Position numbers and translations under genes: made by a program | The notes under the pieces: model-generated | Seen by the model: the letters and a program-made list of their open reading frames with translations, nothing else | The model's database searches: none | What the model was told of the DNA's origin: nothing | Assembly (NCBI GenBank): GCA_963977675.1 | Contig: CAXBPY010000071.1 | Location: 1 to 13,528 of the forward strand | Reading direction: 5' to 3' | Length of the DNA stretch: 13,528 nt | Source of the DNA: CAXBPY01 sp003455275 | Lineage (GTDB): Bacteria > Bacteroidota > Bacteroidia > Chitinophagales > UBA10324 | In this document: positions 6,751 through 13,528 of the stretch, one piece after another | Layout: every line of letters begins with the position of its first letter | Position numbering within the stretch: position 1 is the first letter of the stretch

Positions 6751-6900
6751 TCGGGCGCTAAAATTAGAATTGCCCGCTCAAACGAACGAAAAGCATTTCT
6801 ATTGCATACTGGATTTGAATTTATTTCGGACACGAAATGATCATAGTGCGCGCTAAGGAACATTCATCTCACGCAATTACATTCGCGCAAAAATTTTTTC
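6751..6900. promoter_or_regulatory. Divergent promoter region between porZ and the PfkB kinase
   Basis: This 150-base spacer holds no ORF and must carry the start signals for both directions. For the plus strand, TACATTCG (6878-6885) fits the TAnnTTCG variant of the -7 box, 15 bases before the ATG at 6901, without a clear -33 element. For porZ, minus-strand TAATTTTA (6759-6766) is one base off consensus, and its nearest TTTG (6779-6782) is too close for normal spacing. The motif calls are tentative; the divergent arrangement itself is clear. Confidence 0.4.
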
Positions 6901-7836
6901 ATGGCAGAATCTACAATTACAGTTGTTGGCACAGTTGCGTTCGATGCAATTGAGACTCCTTTTGGGAAAACGGATAAAATCATAGGCGGCGCGGCAACCT
7001 ATATTTCACTTGCCGCTTCATACTTTACTAAAAATATAAATCTTGTTTCAGTGGTTGGAGGTGATTTTCCCAAGCAACAGATCTTTGCAATGAATGAGCG
7101 GGGAATCAATACTGAAGGATTACAGATTAAGGAAAACGAAAAATCTTTTTTCTGGAGCGGCAAGTATCATCTCGATATGAATACCCGCGACACACTGGCG
7201 ACAGAGTTGAATGTGGTTGCTTCATTTGATCCGATCATTCCTGAAGGGTTTCAGAAGACAGACTACCTGATGCTTGGAAATCTGATGCCTTCTATTCAGC
7301 GCTCAGTGTTGGAAAGAATAAGTAAGCGCCCGCGCCTGGTAGTTATGGACACCATGAATTTCTGGATGGAGAATTCGCGTAAAGATTTGGACGATATGAT
7401 TTCGAAAGTAGATGTGCTTACTGTAAATGATGCGGAGGCTCGTGAGTTATCCAATGAATATTCATTAGTTAAAGCGGCGAGAAAAATTCTTACAATGGGC
7501 CCGCGTTTTCTGATTATAAAAAAAGGAGAGCATGGCGCCTTACTATTTCATGAGAACAATGTATTCTTCGCTCCGGCTCTTCCGCTCGAAGAAGTTTTTG
7601 ACCCAACCGGTGCTGGAGATTCTTTCGCCGGAGGATTCATGGGCTACCTTGCTCACACTAATGATATTTCATTTGACAACATGAAGCGCGCAATTATTTA
7701 TGGATCTGCGATGGCTTCATTTACAGTAGAAAAATTCGGAACTGAGCGATTGATGAATCTTGGTCACGATGAAATTGAAAACCGTATTCAGGAATTTATT
7801 GACCTCGTTCAGTTTGATATTTCATTGGTGGATTAA
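6901..7836 (+). CDS. PfkB-family (ribokinase-like) carbohydrate/nucleoside kinase
   Basis: 311 residues, the normal length for the family, with no signal peptide, so cytoplasmic. It transfers phosphate from ATP to a hydroxymethyl group of a sugar, nucleoside or related substrate; the substrate cannot be read from sequence. Seen: a glycine pair in the N-terminal substrate region (IIGGAATYISLA, 27-38), VVGGDFPKQ (51-59) and the diagnostic signature 2 DPTGAGDSFAGGFMG (234-248), whose D240 is the expected catalytic base. KKGEHGALLF (207-216) precedes it as in other family members. The gene ends 18 bases before murF-alr on the same strand, so the two are probably cotranscribed. A link to cell-wall precursor supply is possible but not shown. 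The start at 6901 gives the expected N-terminal beta strand (ITVVGTVAFD). Confidence 0.92.
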   Translation: MAESTITVVGTVAFDAIETPFGKTDKIIGGAATYISLAASYFTKNINLVSVVGGDFPKQQIFAMNERGINTEGLQIKENEKSFFWSGKYHLDMNTRDTLATELNVVASFDPIIPEGFQKTDYLMLGNLMPSIQRSVLERISKRPRLVVMDTMNFWMENSRKDLDDMISKVDVLTVNDAEARELSNEYSLVKAARKILTMGPRFLIIKKGEHGALLFHENNVFFAPALPLEEVFDPTGAGDSFAGGFMGYLAHTNDISFDNMKRAIIYGSAMASFTVEKFGTERLMNLGHDEIENRIQEFIDLVQFDISLVD

Positions 7837-7854
7837 TTTTTCCCACCTGAATAA

Positions 7855-10383
7855 ATGAATCTGAAAAATTACAGCGCCGAACAGTTAAGCAAAATGATGC
7901 GCGGCAAGCTCACGCAAAAAGGGCAGCCGGTTTCCATTGAAAATATTTTACTCGACAGCCGCAAACTCAATATTGCAGAGAGTTCTGTGTTCTTCGCAAT
8001 CAAAGGTGACAGACGAGATGGACATCTTTTCATAAATGATTTGTATAAAAAAGGTGTTCGGTGTTTTGTGATTTCCCAGTCCGTGAATGTTTCAGAATAT
8101 CCCGATGCGAATTTTATTTCAGTCAAAGACACAATTGTTGCACTTCAGAATTTAGTTGCTGCACATCGCGCTCAGTTTACAATTCCTGTGATTGGAATCA
8201 CTGGCAGCAATGGAAAAACTATTGTGAAGGAATGGCTCTTTCAATTGCTCGAAGCGGATTACAACATTGTGCGCAGCCCGAAAAGTTACAACTCGCAAAT
8301 AGGAGTGCCGCTTTCAGTGTGGCAACTCGCACCCTTTCACAACCTCGGAATTTTTGAAGCAGGAATTTCGCAGCCCGATGAAATGGCGAACCTTGAAAAA
8401 ATTATTCAGCCAACAATTGGTGTTTTCACGAACATCGGCAGCGCGCACAACGAAGGGTTTCTCGACATCCGTCAAAAAATAAATGAGAAGCTGCGGCTCT
8501 TCATGAAGAGTGAAGTGATAATTTTTTGCAGAGATTATCTCGACATCAACGAGTGCCTTGTGACTGCGCGCGACAGAATGAAAAAAGCCGACAGCGATTT
8601 CGATGGCTTCAAAACTTTTTCGTGGACAAGAAAAAATTTAGATGCGGATGTGGTGATCAATTCTATTCACAAGATTGGAAACTTCACAGAGGTGGAAGCA
8701 ACGCTGAAGAAAAAAAATTATTCGTTTCAAATTCCGTTCACTGACGAAGCAAGTATTGAAAACGGAATCAACTGCTGGATGCTGATGATGTGGATGAAAA
8801 TACCATCAGAGAAAATTCAGCAGCGGATGAGTGCGCTCAGTACGGTGGCAATGCGCCTTGAAATGAAGGATGCAATAAACAACTGTTCGCTCATCAATGA
8901 TTCTTACAACAGCGATTTGAATTCGCTCAACATCGCGATTGATTTTTTGAATCAGCAGAAACAGCATCCGCGCCGCACTGTAATTCTTTCTGACATTTTG
9001 CAGAGCGGAATGAGCGACGATGAATTGTATAAAGAAGTTTCGTCGCTGGTGGTGAGCAAGGGAGTGAACAGGATTTTCGGAATCGGAAAATCTATTTCGA
9101 AGAAGCAGAAATATTTTTCAGAGAAAAAAAATCTTGAATCAAAATTTTTTCAAAGCACTGAAGATTTTCTTACAGAATTTCCAAATGAAAATTTTCGTGA
9201 TGAAACCATTCTGCTGAAGGGAGCACGCTCTTATGAGTTCGAGCGAATCAGCCGCAAGCTCGAACAGAAAGCGCACGAAACAATTCTTGAAATCAATCTG
9301 AATAACCTCGCTCACAATCTTTCAGTTTATCAATCGCTGCTGAAACCTGAAACCAAAATGATGGTGATGGTGAAAGCATTTTCTTACGGCAGCGGAAGTT
9401 TTGAAATTGCGAATGTGTTGCAACAACATAAAGTAGATTACCTCGCTGTTGCCTATTCCGATGAAGGAGTGGAACTGCGCAAAGCCGGAATCACCATGCC
9501 GATTATGGTGATGAATCCGGAGCAAAAAAGTTTTGAAGACATCATTCACTACCGACTCGAACCTGAAATGTTTAGTGTAAAATCGCTTTATCATTTTAGA
9601 AATATTGCGGAGCAATACAAGAAAGAATATCCTGTCGGTTATCCCATTCACCTCGAACTCGAAACAGGAATGCATCGCCTCGGCATTGAGCAAAACGAAT
9701 TGGATGAAGTGATTCAATTGCTCACTGAAAATTCTTTGCTGAATGTGCAATCAATTTTTTCTCACCTTGCTGCGAGCGAAGATTCATCGCTTGATGAATA
9801 CACGAAGGAACAAATTGATGTGTTCGAAAAAATGAGTAAAAAAATTCAGAGCGCACTCTCCTATCCTGTGAAGCGACATATTTTAAATTCATCAGGAATC
9901 TCGCGTTTCACCAAAGCACAATATGAAATGGTGCGGCTGGGTTTGGGTTTGTATGGAATTGATTCATCCGGAAAACTCAACGATAAACTGAAACAGGTTG
10001 GAACTTTGAAAACCACCATCTCGCAGGTGAAGCACTTGAAAGCAGGTGAAACAGTTGGTTACAACCGTGCAGGAAAAACTGAACGCGACACCATCATAGC
10101 AACTGTAGGAATTGGTTATGCCGATGGATTGAGTCGCAGATTAAGTAACGGCGCAGGTAAAATGTTGGTGCATGGAAAACTTGCTCCCATCATTGGCAAA
10201 GTGTGCATGGATATGACGATGCTCGATGTCACAGAAATTCCGGGAGTGGAAGAAGGCGATGATGTGATTGTGTTTGGTGAAGAACTTCCGCTGCAAAATA
10301 TTTCGAATTGGAGCGGCAGCATTCCTTACGAAGTGATGACCGGAATTTCGCGGCGAGTGAAGCGGGTGTATTATCAGGAATAG
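7855..10383 (+). CDS. murF-alr: Bifunctional UDP-MurNAc-tripeptide:D-Ala-D-Ala ligase / alanine racemase
   Basis: 842 residues joining two cytoplasmic cell-wall enzymes. The MurF half (about 1-470) adds D-Ala-D-Ala to UDP-MurNAc-tripeptide. It shows ILLDSRK (31-37), the ATP loop GITGSNGKT (114-122), SYNSQIGVP (144-152), NIGSAHNEGF (193-202), a lysine near 212 where Mur ligases carry the carbamylated residue, MRLE (333-336), NDSYN (348-352) and KGARSYEFE (455-463). The Alr half (about 475-842) interconverts L- and D-alanine using PLP. It has the PLP lysine in VKAFSYGSG (K507), ETGMHRLG (603-610), the second catalytic tyrosine in VGYNRAG (Y736) and GKVCMDMTMLD (781-791). The fused order MurF then Alr is known in Bacteroidota and couples D-Ala supply to its use. 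No stop or frameshift lies at the joint. It is 18 bases downstream of the kinase gene. Confidence 0.96.
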   Translation: MNLKNYSAEQLSKMMRGKLTQKGQPVSIENILLDSRKLNIAESSVFFAIKGDRRDGHLFINDLYKKGVRCFVISQSVNVSEYPDANFISVKDTIVALQNLVAAHRAQFTIPVIGITGSNGKTIVKEWLFQLLEADYNIVRSPKSYNSQIGVPLSVWQLAPFHNLGIFEAGISQPDEMANLEKIIQPTIGVFTNIGSAHNEGFLDIRQKINEKLRLFMKSEVIIFCRDYLDINECLVTARDRMKKADSDFDGFKTFSWTRKNLDADVVINSIHKIGNFTEVEATLKKKNYSFQIPFTDEASIENGINCWMLMMWMKIPSEKIQQRMSALSTVAMRLEMKDAINNCSLINDSYNSDLNSLNIAIDFLNQQKQHPRRTVILSDILQSGMSDDELYKEVSSLVVSKGVNRIFGIGKSISKKQKYFSEKKNLESKFFQSTEDFLTEFPNENFRDETILLKGARSYEFERISRKLEQKAHETILEINLNNLAHNLSVYQSLLKPETKMMVMVKAFSYGSGSFEIANVLQQHKVDYLAVAYSDEGVELRKAGITMPIMVMNPEQKSFEDIIHYRLEPEMFSVKSLYHFRNIAEQYKKEYPVGYPIHLELETGMHRLGIEQNELDEVIQLLTENSLLNVQSIFSHLAASEDSSLDEYTKEQIDVFEKMSKKIQSALSYPVKRHILNSSGISRFTKAQYEMVRLGLGLYGIDSSGKLNDKLKQVGTLKTTISQVKHLKAGETVGYNRAGKTERDTIIATVGIGYADGLSRRLSNGAGKMLVHGKLAPIIGKVCMDMTMLDVTEIPGVEEGDDVIVFGEELPLQNISNWSGSIPYEVMTGISRRVKRVYYQE

Positions 10384-10430
10384 GTGGCGTAAGACCCATA
10401 AGAACTCAATTGTAAAACTTTATTGAAGGG

Positions 10431-10462
10431 TTTGCTTATATAGATGTGAGCACATACATTCG
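10431..10462 (+). promoter_or_regulatory. Candidate promoter of the Omp28-like gene
   Basis: TTTG (10431-10434) and TACATTCG (10455-10462) are separated by 20 bases, which fits the Bacteroidota -33/-7 arrangement (TTTG, about 19-21, TAnnTTTG or TTCG). The -7 box ends 26 bases before the ATG at 10489. This is the best-matching promoter in the window. It suggests the gene is transcribed separately from murF-alr, although no terminator is visible in 10384-10430. Confidence 0.6.
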
Positions 10463-10488
10463 ACCCTCCAAATCACAAAAAACAAACA

Positions 10489-12429
10489 ATGAAAAAAATT
10501 TTTTACGCAACTCTCTCACTGTTGACGATTTTGTTTTCGACAGCAAAATCTCAGACAATCTTCTCAGAAGATTTTGAAGGAACATCCGGCTCTTCACTTC
10601 CTGCTTCATGGTCTCAAAGCACTCTTTCTACAGACGGTGGATGGCTTTCAGGAACTGGAACAGGATTGTCGAGCACATCATTTGGAATTCCTAATCATAC
10701 ACGCATACTCGCTACTAATGATGACGGCTGCAATTGCAACAAGAGTGCAGATTTTCTGAAAAGCCCTGCATTTGATTTGCTTGGATACACAACTGTATAT
10801 CTTTCCTTTGATGCATTCTGGTTTGCTGGTACATATCAAGGTGTAACTGAATCCGCTGACTTGATGGGTTCAGTAGATGGTGGAACTACTTGGTTCAACA
10901 TCGGTCAGATTTCAGGCAATACAGTTAATGGCTGGGAAACAAGATACATTGACATCTCAACCGACTTAGGAAACCAGAGCAATGTAGCTTTTGGAATTTC
11001 TTATAATGATGGTGGAGGATGGTTGTTTGGTTTTGGTATTGATAATATTAATGTGTTTGTGCCTGCAAACGCAGATATTCAATTGAGCAATCCAACACCT
11101 GCTGCTGGTAGCCCACAATCATTTGGAACCGTTTCAAGTAATATTACTATTGGTGGAACCATTTTTAATCACTCTGGAACAACTGTAACCTCATTCGACG
11201 GAAGCTATACCGTTGATGGTAATACCGTTAACCAGACTTTCACCGGCGTAAGTGTTGCTCCATTCACTTCTTCTAATTTTACTTTCACCACTCCTTATAG
11301 CATTTCATCTGTTGGTGATCATCCTGTTGCAATTCATGTAGACATTGCAGGCGATGCAAACACTTCTGATAACGATGCGAGCACAAGTATTGGTGGAGCT
11401 ACTTTCATTCCAACTCATGTCTTAACAATTGAAGAAGGAACAGGAACATGGTGTGGATGGTGCCCAAGAGGCGCTGTTTACATGGACTCTATGTCTGATG
11501 CTCATCCTACAACTACTGCATTGATTGCTGTTCATAATAATGACCCTATGACCGTTAGTGCTTATGATGCAGGCATTGGCGGAATGATAAGCGGTTATCC
11601 AAGTATAGTGGTTGACAGAAAAGCAGTTTATGATCCGTCTGATATTTTTACTGCATATGCTGACCATTCAGGCGATTTCGGCTTCGCTAATCTTAGTGCA
11701 ACCATGACTTGGAATAGCGCAACACGCGCAGCACAAGTAGTTGCGTCAGCAAACTTCGCTGTTAACTCTTCGCAGGATTTGCGCCTTGCATGTGTGTTTA
11801 TTGAAGATGGCGTTCATGGAACTACAACTTCTTATGATCAGCACAATTATTATTCTTTCCAAACAAATAATCTTGCACTTGCTGGTGCTGGTCATAACTG
11901 GCAAAATGAAACTGACCCAGTTTTAGCCGCCAATATGTATTATGATCATGTTGCACGCACAATACTTGGTGGTTTCGGTGGTCAAAGCGGAAGCTTACCA
12001 GCCTCTATCACTGCTGGCGGAAACTATAGTTATACTTTTAATTATACTATACCTGCAACTTCTGCAGCTGACAATGTATATGCTTATGTGCTTTTGATTA
12101 ACAACACTACTGGCCAGGTTTTAAACGCAACCTCTGCATTAAGTGTTACCGGTATCACAGATGTTAATAGTCATATCGATCAACTTTCTATTTATCCTAA
12201 TCCAACAACAGATGAGTTGAATGTTCTGTTCACTATGAATAAAGCTCAAAATGTTTCTTTTGATATTGTTGATATGCTTGGTAAAGTGGTTTATACTCAG
12301 ACTTATAACAAACTTGCCGCGACCAATCAAGCAATTAATTTCTCAGTTGCTGATTTGGCATCTGGCGTTTACTTCCTAAACCTTAAAACAGAAGGCGGAA
12401 TTGTAACTCGCAGATTTGTTAAAGACTAA
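10489..12429 (+). CDS. Secreted Omp28-like protein with thioredoxin-type CGWC motif and T9SS sorting domain
   Basis: 646 residues, predicted exported by Sec and then T9SS. The signal peptide covers about 1-22 (MKKIF start, cleavage near AKSQ). Residues about 24-190 resemble a choice-of-anchor-J/MAM-type beta-sandwich (FSEDFEG at 25-31, SADFLKSPAFDL at 86-97, GFGIDNINVF at 181-190). A probable Ig-like/CARDB-like segment lies at 195-300. The Omp28-type region (about 305-555) has a thioredoxin-like fold signature: EGTGTWCGWCPRG (316-328), with a C322/C325 pair, and GYPSIVVDR (369-377), whose proline sits where thioredoxins have the cis-proline. The sorting domain is about 567-646 (YPNP 569-572, DMLGK 595-599, SGVYFLNL 625-632, ending RRFVKD). 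A redox or disulfide role outside the cell is plausible, but Omp28 proteins have no established reaction known to me. It is followed by a terminator and a small cysteine-containing cargo gene. Confidence 0.85.
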   Translation: MKKIFYATLSLLTILFSTAKSQTIFSEDFEGTSGSSLPASWSQSTLSTDGGWLSGTGTGLSSTSFGIPNHTRILATNDDGCNCNKSADFLKSPAFDLLGYTTVYLSFDAFWFAGTYQGVTESADLMGSVDGGTTWFNIGQISGNTVNGWETRYIDISTDLGNQSNVAFGISYNDGGGWLFGFGIDNINVFVPANADIQLSNPTPAAGSPQSFGTVSSNITIGGTIFNHSGTTVTSFDGSYTVDGNTVNQTFTGVSVAPFTSSNFTFTTPYSISSVGDHPVAIHVDIAGDANTSDNDASTSIGGATFIPTHVLTIEEGTGTWCGWCPRGAVYMDSMSDAHPTTTALIAVHNNDPMTVSAYDAGIGGMISGYPSIVVDRKAVYDPSDIFTAYADHSGDFGFANLSATMTWNSATRAAQVVASANFAVNSSQDLRLACVFIEDGVHGTTTSYDQHNYYSFQTNNLALAGAGHNWQNETDPVLAANMYYDHVARTILGGFGGQSGSLPASITAGGNYSYTFNYTIPATSAADNVYAYVLLINNTTGQVLNATSALSVTGITDVNSHIDQLSIYPNPTTDELNVLFTMNKAQNVSFDIVDMLGKVVYTQTYNKLAATNQAINFSVADLASGVYFLNLKTEGGIVTRRFVKD

Positions 12430-12447
12430 TAAATAGAATTATCATTA

Positions 12448-12484
12448 AAAAGGGAACAGAAAATTTTCTGTTCCCTTTTCTTTT
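12448..12484 (+). terminator. Rho-independent terminator after the Omp28-like gene
   Basis: 12448-12479 is a perfect 16-bp palindrome. The arms contain AAAAGGGAACAG and CTGTTCCCTTTT, with an AT-rich centre at 12463/12464, and a T-rich tail continues to 12484. It begins 18 bases after the Omp28-like stop codon. The next promoter box starts only 7 bases after the tail, so the two cargo genes look transcriptionally insulated. Confidence 0.9.
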
Positions 12485-12490
12485 AAATAA

Positions 12491-12498
12491 TAAATTTG
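12491..12498 (+). promoter_or_regulatory. Candidate -7 box of the small T9SS cargo gene
   Basis: TAAATTTG exactly fits TAnnTTTG and ends 8 bases before the ATG at 12507, implying a very short or leaderless mRNA start. A -33 element would have to lie within the right arm of the preceding terminator, and no clear TTTG is seen there. Confidence 0.45.
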
Positions 12499-12506
12499 AA
12501 ATCAAA

Positions 12507-13214
12507 ATGAAAAAAGTAATAGTTGCTTCAATTCTTTTACTGAGTTTTAATTTATCAAAAGCTCAAACATTTGTTATTCAGAATGATTCCTCTTTTGCTT
12601 CAGGAATAATGGGTGATGCCTTGGCAGACACTCAATACTACACTTTGCAAACGATTAATCATCTCCATAACACTGCAGTTGATACTGTTGCTTCTTCATG
12701 GATTCGCACTGTTCAATACATGACCACAGGATGGACCACAAGTTGTTGTGATCCGGTTAATTGTTGGGGCGAAGGTGTTAATGCAGAAAATTTTAATTTC
12801 CCTCCTAATCAAAATGCATTGGTAGTAGTTGATTTCAAGCCTCATGGTATCGCTGGCCTTGGTGTTATCAGGGTTAAGTATTATGTGCAGAATAATCCTT
12901 CGGATTCTGCTGTAGGAGTTTTCTATTGTGTGCTTGACATTAACAGCGGCGCACCCAAAATTGATCAGATTAGTAGCATAAAAGTTTTTCCCAATCCTTC
13001 TGAAAATAATTTGATGGTTGGATTTGCAGATGAAATCAATCTAAAAAATATTTCAGTATATGATGTTGCCGGAAAAGAGTTTCAGGTTACAACTTTTGAT
13101 TTAGGCTCTAATTTAAAATCAGTTAATATCCAAAACCTTCCTTCTGGGCTGTATGTAATGAAACTAAAATGCAGCGATGGCTCAACTGTAAATAAGTTAT
13201 TTACCAAGGATTGA
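12507..13214 (+). CDS. Small secreted protein with T9SS sorting domain, function unknown
   Basis: 235 residues. The signal peptide is residues 1-20 (MKKVIVASILLLSFNLSKAQ, cleavage after AQ). The mature domain (about 21-150) looks like a beta-sandwich. It contains NHLHNTAVDTVASSWIRTV (51-69) and a cysteine cluster SCCDPVNCWGEG (79-90), then ALVVVDFKPHGIAGLGVIRVKYYV (104-127). I recall this W-R to C-D-x-x-x-C-W pattern from uncharacterised Bacteroidota exported proteins but cannot name a family. Cysteines are at 80, 81, 86, 141 and 222, so disulfides are possible. The sorting domain is about 157-235 (FPNP 161-164, YDVAGK 185-190, SGLYVMKL 213-220, ending KLFTKD). Its neighbour is the CGWC Omp28-like protein, making it a candidate partner or substrate; this is inference from adjacency only. 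Confidence 0.8.
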   Translation: MKKVIVASILLLSFNLSKAQTFVIQNDSSFASGIMGDALADTQYYTLQTINHLHNTAVDTVASSWIRTVQYMTTGWTTSCCDPVNCWGEGVNAENFNFPPNQNALVVVDFKPHGIAGLGVIRVKYYVQNNPSDSAVGVFYCVLDINSGAPKIDQISSIKVFPNPSENNLMVGFADEINLKNISVYDVAGKEFQVTTFDLGSNLKSVNIQNLPSGLYVMKLKCSDGSTVNKLFTKD

Positions 13215-13345
13215 TCCTGATCGATTATTTATAATGTCAAGCTGAAAGTTTGATTCTTTTTTTGCCCTAAGATTTAACAAGTATTTCCCTGCACATGCAC
13301 TTTCGGGTTGCTGTGCCGGATGAATTATAATTTTTTTTCTTCTCA

Positions 13346-13373
13346 TTGGAACACTCTGTTGGTGCTATATTGA
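13346..13373 (+). promoter_or_regulatory. Possible promoter of the right-edge gene
   Basis: TTG (13346-13348) and TATATTGA (13366-13373) are 17 bases apart, and the second ends 18 bases before the ATG at 13392. The -7 box differs from TAnnTTTG in its last two bases, so this is tentative. The rest of 13215-13365 is AT-rich with T-runs and shows no convincing hairpin or ORF. Confidence 0.3.
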
Positions 13374-13391
13374 ACCCACAATTTTTTTCCA

Positions 13392-13528
13392 ATGAAACAG
13401 AACAGATTTTTTGCATTTATTTTTTGTATACTGGTTAACAATGTATATGCTCAAATTCCTCAGGCGATTTCTTATCAGGCCATTGCGCGCAACGCTGCAG
13501 GTGCAGCCATTGTAAATTCAAATATCAG
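13392..13528 (+). CDS. 5' end of an exported surface protein (truncated by the window edge)
   Basis: 45 codons are visible. Residues 1-20 form a signal peptide (MKQNRFFAFIFCILVNNVYA, cleavage before or after the following Q). The mature start, IPQAISYQAIARNAAGAAIVNSNI, belongs to a recurrent N-terminal motif (PQxIxYQAxARNxxGxxIxNxxI) of large Bacteroidota extracellular proteins, which often continue into collagen-like, tail-fibre-like or T9SS-domain regions. What follows here cannot be known from the window. The start is chosen because it gives a complete signal peptide. Confidence 0.75.
   Translation, partial: MKQNRFFAFIFCILVNNVYAQIPQAISYQAIARNAAGAAIVNSNI

Noticed and set aside
9322..9750. 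142-codon open frame on the minus strand inside the alanine racemase half, with His-rich residues.
   Set aside because: It lies opposite a strongly conserved enzyme domain, has no start context or recognisable domain, and its composition is what antisense codons of that gene produce.

Overview
The window reads as chromosomal DNA of a member of the Bacteroidota. Three things point there. Several proteins carry type IX secretion (T9SS) C-terminal sorting domains, and one of them is the T9SS component PorZ. There is a MurF-alanine racemase fusion, a gene arrangement known in this phylum. Upstream regions carry Bacteroidota-type -7 boxes (TAnnTTTG or the TAnnTTCG variant) and lack Shine-Dalgarno sequences. 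No transposase, integrase, tRNA, rRNA or CRISPR array is visible.

Layout. Bases 1-185 hold a truncated, frameshifted copy of the promoter and first 43 codons of sucA. Next is a secreted Asp-box beta-propeller protein with a T9SS domain (186-1370), then intact sucA (1428-4181), the E1 subunit of 2-oxoglutarate dehydrogenase. After sucA comes an orphan T9SS domain without a gene body (4202-4390). porZ follows on the minus strand (6750-4441) and converges on it. A 150-base divergent spacer separates porZ from a probable two-gene operon: a PfkB-family kinase (6901-7836) and the murF-alr fusion (7855-10383). Then come two exported T9SS cargo genes, each with its own promoter-like element: an Omp28/thioredoxin-like protein with a CGWC motif (10489-12429) and a small cysteine-containing protein (12507-13214). 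A 16-bp perfect-palindrome terminator lies between them. At the right edge begins another exported protein (13392 onward).

How the genes relate. sucA and murF-alr are housekeeping functions (TCA cycle, peptidoglycan precursors). porZ belongs to the machine that anchors T9SS cargo at the cell surface, and the propeller, Omp28-like and small cysteine proteins are likely cargo of that machine.

Most unusual signal. The first 4.5 kb contains six degenerate heptanucleotide (7-nt) tandem arrays. One encodes part of a signal peptide. Others encode the same two beta-strand positions in both the intact and the orphan T9SS domain, and in the intact gene they form an inverted pair able to fold as a 24-bp stem. 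The orphan domain loses its reading frame inside such an array. Together with the partial duplication of sucA, this suggests a locus rearranged by short-repeat recombination; that last step is inference.
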